Shown: piece by piece, positions 55,602 through 64,000 of the stretch
How positions within the stretch are numbered: the stretch's first letter is position 1
Layout: each line of letters begins with the position of its first letter
NCBI GenBank assembly: GCA_963556695.1
Contig: CAUWAG010000013.1
Span: forward strand, 1,240,001-1,304,000
Direction: 5' to 3'
DNA: 64,000 nt
DNA from: Anthostomella pinea
Taxonomy: Eukaryota; Ascomycota; Sordariomycetes; Xylariales; Xylariaceae
The notes under the pieces: generated by a model
Database searches by the model: none
What the model was told of the DNA's origin: nothing
What the model saw: only the letters and a program-made list of their open reading frames with translations
Translations under genes and position numbers: made by a program

Positions 55602-55798
55602 TGTTGGATTCTGGGCTACGTTAGCCCATCCATAGTCATCCTTTAGGATCAACATCTCCATCTGTGACTCTGTCACATACGTGGCCAATATAAGGCCACG
55701 TATCCTTTCCTTTAGTATCTTGGATATATAGGGCCACTCTGGCCGCTCCAGAGTAGCTGGAATTCCTCTCCTTAGATAGAACACTTTGAAATCTTACA
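55602..55798 (+). repeat. Copia left LTR (197 bp)
   Basis: Starts TGTTGGATTCTGGG and ends AAATCTTACA. It contains a TATATAGGG promoter-like box and an internal near-palindrome ACGTGGCCAATATAAGGCCACGT. Confidence 0.93.
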
Positions 55799-56045
55799 TG
55801 GTAGCATCTCTGATCGATCACGACCTCCAGCAGCCCTTACCTTTTAAGCTTTTTCTACTGGTCTGATTCATTCTGATCACCCTCTTTCTGCTTATGTGCC
55901 TCTAAGACTAGCTACCCTTATTGCCACAAGTCTTTAAATGTTTCTCCGTTATAACTGTTTTTTTTATACAGAAAGAGGTCACTTTTTGGCTTATATTTTG
56001 CCTTATTTGTAGGCTAGTCTTACGACGTATTATCCTTTTTATATT

Positions 56046-59000
56046 ATGTCCTAATCTATCCCAGAGACGGCCCTGGCCTTTACATCTACCTCTATCCCTC
56101 GCCTTCAAGACCATCAGAAGCTCGTTGGCGAGGAGAACTGGGAGGTCTAGGCCTAAACGATAGAGTATTTGCTCACTACTCTCGGGCTTTGGTCTCTTAT
56201 CCTTGAATCTATCAAGGCGGACGAGAAAGAACCACACAAGGCCAGTACTGGTGCTATCGGTGCACAAGCTACGCCTTCTGTAGGAGCCTCTTATAAGCCC
56301 CCTGAATTAGATGCTAGTCTGAGCATCAAGAGGTCAACATTATACCTCGCTATCACCAAGAATATCAAGTCTGACCCTGATTCTCGTATCACGGGTTTAT
56401 TTGACCCTGGTCAGATCTGGATAGCCTTGCGACAGGCATATTCAGGCACAAGAATTGACGTAGTTTTATCCGTTGTAGATGAACTGGCTGCCATTCGATT
56501 CCCTCACCATAGAGACAAGTTCGTGGGCAACTACCGCAGACTAATGGATAAAGTCCAGCTACAGAATATCACATATCCTCCGAATATTCGTATTGCTAAT
56601 TTCCTAGCTGCTATTCGGACGGCCTTTCCAACCCTTCACTGCGAAATCTTAAAGGACTATAACCGTGGAATCCTCTCTATGACCGAGAATCTCTTGTACC
56701 GGCTCCAAGAGGAGATACAGATACGCAAAGCTCAAGACGAAATCTTTGCTACCAACTTTGGCAAGCCTGCTACGCTTAGCAAAGGCAAGAGCAAGTAGAA
56801 GAACAAAGGGAGGGGCAGCAATCACCCATCTCCTAATGGCCCCAGAGCCTCTAGAATCAACCAGGGCTCTTCCAACAACAACACCACGGATCCTATCTGG
56901 TGCTATGAGTGCAGAGAGCTTGACAAAAAGAAGGGGCACCTTGGATACAACAAACGCATCCTCAACCAGATCATCCAAGCCTCTAAGAAGGCTAGGAAAG
57001 CTGGAAAGCCCTCAACCAGCGCTCCCGCTCACCAGAGTGATCACACCGGCGCTTCTGGCGCCGCTCAATGGTACAATATTCTGATAAGGCCATCTCCATT
57101 CAATCTGCCCTCGCTCAAGGACTATATGGCGCCAACCAGGAAGTGAGTACCAATCTAATTGACACCCTTCATGCCACGACAAGTACGGACTCGTGGCTGT
57201 TTGACACTGGTTCTACCGTTCCTATTTGCAATAGCAGGAAGTGGTTCACTCGCCTTTGAATGGATCCTGACCTGGTCCCCTTTAACACTGGAGGAGGCCT
57301 TGTTACTCCTCAAGGTGTTGGCAACGTTAAGATCCCATTCATTACCTCCAACGGTGATACAGTCACTCGGACAATTCTCTGGAGCACTGTTTGTGCCCTC
57401 TTTTCCAATCAATATCCTCTCGGGAGATCAGATGTATCGCCAAGGATGGTATCTAATGATCCGCGATCTGTTTGATCCCCATGGGACATGGATTGCATCA
57501 TTCCACCGGGGAATGTACGTTCAAACGGAGATCCCCAGTGTCCAGAAGGACGTATACGGAATCAATCAAGCCCCGGACGTGTTCACCAATATGGTATCCA
57601 AGGATTCTTCCCAGGAACTTACCTCTCAAGCCAAATCTGCGGCACTGAGACTACTCCACCGCTGGCATACGAGACTAGGCCACCGATCTATTGGCGACCT
57701 TATCAAAATAGCCAGTATTACCAAAGGGATCGAATTGCCACCAAATGTACGAGAGTTGGCAAAAGAATTCACCTGTTTAGAGTGTCTCGAGTCCAATCTA
57801 TGTCGCCTAGTCTCTCGAGTTGAGCAGGAACATCCAGACCATGTTTTAGACCTGGTCCATATAGATACAGCCAAGCACTCTGTCCAAGGCTATGATGGTT
57901 CTCTCTATGCCACTGTATTTGTGGGTAGCAAGTCTCGTTTGAGGGAGTACTGCCCTTACGAGAAGAAAGGGGAAGCTTCCGACCAAGCTATTTGCTATTG
58001 TGAATACGCTCACACCCAGTACAAGTGTTATCCGAAGCGATTCCGAATAGATGGTGGTTCTGAATATGCAAGATTCAAGCAATGGGGCACTAAACATGGT
58101 ATCGCTTTCGAAATCAGCGCCCCATATACTCCTGAGCAGAACGGAGTGGCTGAGAGGTCCTTTGGCGTTATACACGCTCTCATTCGCAGTATTATGAAGG
58201 ATTTGGGCTACCTGAAGCCCTTTGGCCTGTTATTAGACCTGCTGTATGTGATAGGCTCAATATGAGCTATACATCTTTCTTCCAAGGTGTGAAGAAGACT
58301 CCATTTGAAGTCTTTTTTGACGACTTGAATCCTGAAAAGAATAACAAGCCTGATTTGACGAATTTATTGTCAATTAGGCAGGCCGCTGTGGTCCATTTGC
58401 CGCAGCAGCGCCGCCCTAAGAAAGACAAGACCGCTCTACATGCAAGGAGAGGTCGTATTCTTTGTTCCCTTGGTTCCAACCAGTATCAGGTGTATCTTAC
58501 ACACCTAAGAAAGGTTATAGTTACTGCCCATCTTGAGATTTTGGATGGGTACGTACTTTCAGGGGATTTGATCCATATCTTTCCAAACTTCCGTGGTACA
58601 CTCAATGACTATGAGACAACCAGACTCGATACTAAAGATCTGTCAACGCCATCTTTTCAAGAGGGCGCTCACAATCCTTAGCATATATATATATCGAGTC
58701 AGATAACAGAAGGGATGGTAGAGAGGATTCACACCAACCAGTTGTCAGGTTAGGGACCCCTCTTGGGACCCCTGATATTTCTGATAATGATGATAGTCAT
58801 CATTCTGACTCTGGATATAGCGACCCTGAGCCGAGTACTGCTCCAGCTGACTTGATTCCTCTATCATCTGAACCACCTCGTCAAGTAGCCTTAACGGCTG
58901 CTCCGAGGTCAAGAATCCAATCAGTGCTCAACCCAGAAAATGTACTCTCTAAAGGGCGCACTCGGAGGACTCACAACCATTACGTGGCCGAGTCTTCCAC

Positions 59001-60979
59001 CCCTGGCATATCTCCATATGTTACGATCGAGGCATCTTATGCTAATTGGCCTTTTTCTGACCCTGGTCAGACACTTCCCTGTGATGACGAGCCTTCTAGC
59101 TACAAGGAAGCCATGGAATCTGCTGAGGCTCCCCAATGGCTGGATAGTACACACACAGAAATTCGTACATTATTGCGGAATAACACTTTCATCCCTATGT
59201 AGAGGACTGACCAACCTACTTGGCGTAAAACTCTCTCTAGCCGCAATGTTTATAAGCGAAAGAAAGACTCTGACGGCAACACCTCTTGGTACAAGGCTAG
59301 GGTGGTTGTACGAGGCTTCATGCAATACTATGGCCTCGACTATTTTGAAACCCAGGCCTCAGGCGCTCATACTACCACCTGGAGGCTCCTTCTAGCCATT
59401 ACTGCCGTTCTAGACTAGGAGATTGATCAGATGATGCTGTATCTGCCTTCCTAATGGGAGAACTGGATGAAGAGATTTTTATGGAGACATCTGATGGTCT
59501 CTCTGACTTCTTTGAGATATATCCAGATAAGAATATCATCAACTGAAGACCTGGCATGATTATGAAGCTTGCGAAACCGCTATATAGGCTCAAACAGAGC
59601 CTTAGACAGTGGCAGAAGCGTATTTGCAACGCTCTGAAGGACCTCAGATTTGACCCTCTAGTCTCTGACAATGCAGTCTATGTCAATATCAGCCGTGGCA
59701 TTATAGTGATTAGTTATGTCAATAATTTCCTCATTTTAGGGGCTAATTGTGACGAGATCGCTGCCTTCAAGAAAGAACTAGGTTCTACATTTGAGATAAA
59801 GGACATGGGAGCTGTTGAACACTTCCTAAGAATCCATATTGTCAGAAACCGAGCTGAGAGGACATTATATTTCTCTCAACAGACGTATGTGAGAAGGACC
59901 GCAGAGGCGTTTAACCATCAGAACACTGGCAAGATGAACGTGCCGATATCTCTTCAAGCAGTGGAACAGATGGAGTTCCTGAACAACGACCTTGAGATCG
60001 ATGCATGTCCTATTCAGACATACCAGTCCCTGATCGGTTCTTAGAGCTTCCCTGCGTCATATACAAGACCAGATATTGCATACTCTATGGGTGTTCTCTC
60101 GCGATACCTTCACAATTCTGGCTCAGCCCAATATAAGGCCGCTCTGGGCCTACTTCGTTATATGTGGCACTCTCAAGATCTTGGGATCAAATTTAGAGGT
60201 CCCGAATATGTCGGGAAGACCCCACAAGAGGTTCTTGAGATGATTCCGGATCTGCTGATTGGTTACTGTGATGCTAGCTATGCTGGAAGCATCAAAACCA
60301 GCGCCAAGTCCACCTCAGGCTAACTGTTCACGTTTGCTGGGGGCGCTGTCTCCTGGGCATCCAAGCTGCAGACTGTTGTGGCTCAATCTACTGTGGAATC
60401 AGAGTACTACGCACTCTCTAAAGCCGTCAAAGAGGCTGCCTGGCTGCGAGAACTGATGCTGGAACTTGGATTCACTCTGAATGTTATCAACATCCATTCA
60501 GACAGTTGTGATGGATCTGACATCCATCCATCCATTCACGGTGGTACGTGCGCTTATCAGGTGATCTGGTGGGGTGGACGCGTTGCCCCGCTGCACTCAC
60601 TATAGATAATTGTGGAGCGGGATTGAAGATCTAATCCCTCACCAGAATTGGCTGGTGGTTCTGATCCTTCTTCCCTCCTCACCAGTAGATTCTTATTCAT
60701 CTGGAGTAATAGATGGGCATCTTCGTCCTGAGCTGCCAGCTGTTCCGTGACAACAGTGCTAGAGCTATTCACTTGGCTCAGAACACTGAATTCTATCGTC
60801 AAACTAAGCACATTCGAGTCAGGGAACACTATATTCGTCAGGAGATCTCAGAAGGCCATATACGGCTCTCTTTTCTTGGAATTAATGAAATGCCTGCAGA
60901 CGGTCTGACCAAAGCTTTGAAAAAGGCAAGGTTCTTCAAGTTTCTGGAGTTGCTAGGACTGGTTCATGTAGAGGGGTGA
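56046..60979 (+). pseudogene. Copia gag-pol relic
   Basis: The frame would start near ATG 56046 but meets stops at once (TAA, then TAG where Trp is expected in the gag N-W-W motif). Recognisable blocks: gag (56170-56800), a zinc-knuckle-like CYEC region (56900), protease DTGS near 57200, the HxxH/CxxC integrase head near 57665-57790, the integrase core near 57840-58200 (DGGSEY, YTPEQNGVAER), reverse transcriptase near 59220-60040 and RNase H near 60250-60980. The catalytic YVDD box reads YVNN near 59715. More TAG/TAA/TGA stops lie near 59202, 59416, 60042 and 60321. About 225 bp of unrelated sequence splits the RNase H region (about 60505-60731). Confidence 0.9.
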
Positions 60980-61017
60980 TATTCTGGTTATGTTAATTCC
61001 CTTAGTCTGAGAGGGCG

Positions 61018-61214
61018 TGTTAGATTCTGGGCTACGTTAGCCCATCCATAGTCATCCTTCAGGATCAACATCTCTATCTGTGACTCTGTCACATACGTGG
61101 CCAATATAAGGCCACGTATCCTTTCCTTTAGTATCTTGGATATATAGGGCCACTCTGGCCGCTTCAGAGTAGCTGGAATTCCTCTCCTTAGATAGAACAC
61201 TTTGAAATCTCACA
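61018..61214 (+). repeat. Copia right LTR (197 bp)
   Basis: Starts TGTTAGATTCTGGG and ends AAATCTCACA. Same length as the left LTR, with about five transition differences. Confidence 0.93.
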
Positions 61215-61748
61215 GTCCGTGGTCTGTCATAGTCTGCGCGAGTATAGCACCACCATGATATCCTGGATTGCTTGAGTTCTAGGATGTGTCGCCAGCATTG
61301 AAATCTCTGGCTATAACGCAGCCAAAGGGTGGAGTCCATACTTCCAGAATGTCATCCACTTCCTGCGGGTTGTCACATGGTCAGTAGACGCTGGCAAATG
61401 TAATGCCTCGTACCTTAACCCAAGTGATATCTTGTGTAGCATAAGGCTGAAATTGATTTATTTAAAGATATTTTCTCACATAGATGAGAGATCTGGGTCG
61501 TGTATTGTTGCTGTCCCAGGAATCAACCGGGGAATATATATCATAATTTGGGTATGTCTTTATTCTCATTCTCCTGCTTGGTGGTATGCCGACCTAGGGC
61601 TCTTGTATTAGAATGATGTCCGCTTGCTCTCCCTTATAGTCAGTCAGGTTAATGGCCAACTCTGTGGGGCTTGCACTCTTTTGTCCTCCTGCTGCATTCA
61701 CGGAATGGACGACCAGGTGCCCGTGTTGATGTATTTCGTTTGATGTAC

Positions 61749-62209
61749 CTAGTATTGACAGACGACAATGGTGTCGGCATCTCTGGGATGAGCTGTATTT
61801 GTTGTATTAATTTGCATTGTGGTGTCTTTGTTATTGTTGCTAGGCGTTGACCCGGCTTGGTTTCTGCCTGTTTCATTGAAGGCCCTGAATCTGGCTCTTT
61901 CTCTGGCCAGCCTTATTTCCTGGATTTGTTCCCATGTGTGCTTGTGGATGATACCTTTCACGACCTTGGGACGTGCAGGGCATTTATCGAAGTCAGCAGC
62001 ATAGGCCCCTTGCAGTTGACGCACTTTGGGATTGGTTTTTCGCACTCCCGCTGGTGTACTGTGCTGGCGCAACGTGCACATATTTGCTTTTCATATCGAT
62101 AGTTCCTACCATGGTATCTGAAGCAGCTCGCACACTGGTGAACCTTGGGGGTATATTAAATGTGCCTCGAGGTCATTAAGTGAGCAAAAAGCGTGAATAG
62201 TTTCTTTAC
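61749..62209 (-). pseudogene. LINE B ORF1 C-terminal relic
   Basis: Minus frame with DFDKCPARPKVVKG, then THPRDADTIVV, matching the end of ORF1 of the intact copy. The zinc-knuckle Cys residues are partly lost to frame breaks near 62040-62090. The ORF1/ORF2 junction lies near 61745. Confidence 0.8.
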
Positions 62210-62224
62210 TGCACGGGACAATGA

Positions 62225-64000
62225 TGTTTGTTTGTTTGTTTTGTATTTAACGTGGGGGTAGCTCCTCAGTAGTGCAAACCACGCCTCCCAGAGCCTCTGC
62301 ATCGCAGGGTTGTGGAGGTCTCAAGATAATAAGTACAGTCAGTCCCGCTCACGGGCCCATCCCCGTTGTTGCGGCGGTATGACCTTGGGGTCATCCATCT
62401 GGTCCTTCAAGGAAGGCTATCTATCGGGGGCAGATTGTTGAAAAGAACTTGCTCTTCTCCACGAATTTTGCCCATTCTGTGCTCCTCTCCCCTAAGTATT
62501 GTAAACAAGCTGTCCTAGGCGAATGCCTAGATAGTAGCCGATTTTTCCCCAGCCTCTTACAAAAGAAAATGTGTTGTGGTGTTTTCTTCTTACCACAGCT
62601 GCAGTGATCATTTGAATCTGTGTGCCCAAAGCGTTCATGGTATCTGGCAAAGTCGCCATGTCCAGATCTGGCCGCTAGAAGTCTGTGTAAAGTACTCCTC
62701 TTAAAAGATATAAGGTCTCTTTCAGTTACTGCATGTGAGTATACTTCTTGATACCTAGATTCTGATTGGTCTTTCCACCATTGGTTGAACTCTTTCTTGC
62801 CCTGTCTTTTGAGATCTCTCTTGACCCAAGAGATTGTAGGAAGATTTATTGTGTCTGTTTCCAGCATGGCACCCTCTTTTGCTAGTGTGTCGGCAGCTTC
62901 GTTGCCATCAATATCTCTGTGTCCAGGAATCCATTTGACGGTCACTCCAGGAGTGTGTGCTGTGGCAAGTTCTTGAAATCGTAGAAAAATGTTTTGTGAT
63001 GTCTCGGGTGGAGTCCCATTGAGCCCATCTACCACTGACGTGTTGTCCAGGCAGACATATAGCTGTTTTCCGTGTCCAATTGCCCTGGCTGCTGCAAGAC
63101 CTTGGAGAGCACCATGGACTTCAGCATCTACTACTTCTGCTTGTAGAAGTCTGCCCCTTCCCCGGTATACTTCTTGTGTAGTGCCGCCTTTCCTGATGGT
63201 ATAACCCCATCCAGTGCGGATTGTGCCTTGGTCATCCAACTGTGATCCATCTGAGTAGATGACAAGGTCAGTGTTCACGTTTCTCTCTTGTAACCATTGC
63301 TTGAAGAGCTCTGTTTCTTTGTCTTTGTCTTTGCGGATTGGGCGCTTCCTCCATGATGGCCTGGTAAGTATTGGTCTCTGGAAGTCAGGGACTAGCTGGA
63401 AGCTTCTTTGTAGCCTTGTTGGATCCTTGCGAGCTTGTATTTGGAGCCTGCCAACCAGAGGGTGTCTCTGATCTATTCGTCCTAGTCGGAGGCCGTGACG
63501 TCGTCTTATTGACTCTGCAAGAACTCCTGCTGGGGGAATCTGCGATTCAAAGTGTAAGATATGTCCAGGGTGTGTTTTCCAGACTGGCAAGATAACCCTG
63601 ATCGCCGTTCGTAGTACGGCATCTATTGTTCCAAGAAGCCCCTTAATGCGACATGCTGATGTCTCACCTAAGCTCCCAGTTTTCTCGATTCCTGGGTACC
63701 AGGCCTCCAGGCCATGTGTGAGAATAGGAATAACACAAGCTTTCACAGCCCTCTTGGTTGACTTTACTGGAAGTCCTTTGACTGTGTTGCATAGTCCTCG
63801 AAGGTGATTTGCTACCCTACTAGCTTTCTTGGCCCAGTGAGAAACATGGTCTTTGAAGTTTAGTTTCCTATCCAGAAGGACACCTAGCCATCGCATGGAA
63901 TGCTTAGCTGTTTTGTTCATTGTTCCGTGGCAAATTGGGGGATTGTCTGAGTTCTTTTTCCGTGAGAAGTGCATGATCTCGGTTTTGTCGGGATCAAATT
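62225..64000 (-). mobile_element. Young Tad1-like LINE copy C (3' part, continues past the window)
   Basis: The (CAAA)n tail lies at 62225-62244, then the 3' UTR, then ORF2 from 62421 to the window end. It is nearly identical to the full-length copy at 29904-35510. It sits beside the same ORF1 target sequence (62210-62224) that borders the full-length copy. Confidence 0.92.
62421..64000 (-). CDS. LINE ORF2, partial (RT end, connection, RNase H, Cys/His tail)
   Basis: Open to the window edge, about 526 codons, beginning just after the reverse transcriptase catalytic region. The RNase H part has YSDGS, AEVHGAL, LDNTSVVD and PGHRDIDGNEAADTLAK, with the last Asp present, unlike the copy at 34836. 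The Cys/His motif CSCGKKKTPQHIFFC follows. About ten residues differ from the full-length copy over 517, so the split is recent. No stops. Confidence 0.93.
   Translation of the reverse strand, partial: FDPDKTEIMHFSRKKNSDNPPICHGTMNKTAKHSMRWLGVLLDRKLNFKDHVSHWAKKASRVANHLRGLCNTVKGLPVKSTKRAVKACVIPILTHGLEAWYPGIEKTGSLGETSACRIKGLLGTIDAVLRTAIRVILPVWKTHPGHILHFESQIPPAGVLAESIRRRHGLRLGRIDQRHPLVGRLQIQARKDPTRLQRSFQLVPDFQRPILTRPSWRKRPIRKDKDKETELFKQWLQERNVNTDLVIYSDGSQLDDQGTIRTGWGYTIRKGGTTQEVYRGRGRLLQAEVVDAEVHGALQGLAAARAIGHGKQLYVCLDNTSVVDGLNGTPPETSQNIFLRFQELATAHTPGVTVKWIPGHRDIDGNEAADTLAKEGAMLETDTINLPTISWVKRDLKRQGKKEFNQWWKDQSESRYQEVYSHAVTERDLISFKRSTLHRLLAARSGHGDFARYHERFGHTDSNDHCSCGKKKTPQHIFFCKRLGKNRLLSRHSPRTACLQYLGERSTEWAKFVEKSKFFSTICPR

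Larger units (their letters stand above)
55602..61214 (+). mobile_element. Complete but inactive Copia-type LTR retrotransposon
   Basis: Two 197-bp LTRs (55602-55798 and 61018-61214) frame 5613 bp, with the target duplication GTCCG at 55597-55601 and 61215-61219. Removing the element restores the LINE B endonuclease sequence exactly. A primer-site-like TGGTAGCATC follows the left LTR at once, complementary to a tRNA ending in TACCA. A purine-rich tract (GAGAGGGCG) precedes the right LTR. The LTRs differ at about five positions, all transitions. The order gag, protease, integrase, reverse transcriptase, RNase H is that of Copia. Confidence 0.93.
52019..62224 (-). mobile_element. Degenerate LINE copy B, interrupted by a solo LTR, a Copia element and LINE C
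   Basis: The 3' end lies at 52019 with an (ATC)n tail, unlike the (CAAA)n tails of the other copies. The 3' UTR and ORF2 run leftward to rightward on the minus strand to 55601, are split by the Copia element, and continue at 61215. ORF2 start and the ORF1 zinc-knuckle part lie at 61220-62200. It is cut at 62224, where copy C begins. ORF2 is broken in many places: the RNase H block shows SNEAANTL, and frame breaks occur near 53620, 53820 and 54660. Confidence 0.88.

Noticed and set aside
1..64000. CRISPR arrays, operons, ribosome-binding sites or bacterial insertion sequences
   Set aside because: Introns, eukaryotic families and retroelements show a fungal genome; no regularly spaced repeat array was seen.

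Overview
The window comes from a filamentous ascomycete (Pezizomycotina, most likely Sordariomycetes). Genes carry short GT-AG introns of about 35-100 bp with CTRAC-like branch points. Gene families are typical of such fungi: an Erf4 palmitoyltransferase subunit, a secreted purple acid phosphatase, a CPS1/DIP2 adenylate-forming protein, 2EXR proteins, P450s and an M28 aminopeptidase. The repeats are Tad1-like LINEs, a Copia element and a Tc1/mariner element. I cannot name the species.

Layout. 1-6.8 kb: Erf4-like gene and a secreted purple acid phosphatase. 6.8-11.2 kb: an AT-rich scar, then the decayed remains of a bifunctional terpene synthase (minus) facing away from a decayed P450 (plus), i.e. 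a dead diterpene gene cluster. 12.1-17.8 kb: a large four-exon CPS1/DIP2-type gene (minus). 19.4-26.6 kb: an 828-aa orphan, a LipB-fold protein lacking both catalytic residues, and three small hypothetical genes. 28.2-35.9 kb: an old LINE copy that received a tRNA-derived SINE and then a full-length LINE with both ORFs open. 36.3-46.1 kb: a tRNA-like relic, a frameshifted P450, a run of three 2EXR genes or relics, and a repeated family of DEDDh-exonuclease-like proteins without catalytic residues. 47.6-49.2 kb: a composite Tc1/mariner element. 50.1-51.6 kb: a secreted M28 aminopeptidase. 52.0-64.0 kb: a nested block in which a minus-strand LINE carries a solo LTR, a complete but dead Copia element (197-bp LTRs, 5-bp target duplication) and a second young LINE that runs off the window.

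How it fits together. The host genes do not form one operon-like pathway. Unity comes from decay and insertion. Nonsense codons of the TGG-to-TAG/TGA and CAG-to-TAG type are common in the Copia element, the Tc1 transposase and the dead cluster genes, as expected of RIP-like or deamination mutation. The two youngest LINE copies are intact, so LINE activity is recent. The most unusual object is the SINE: a tRNA-like head, a body without LINE similarity, a 3' tail resembling the LINE 3' UTR, and a 14-bp target duplication inside an older LINE.
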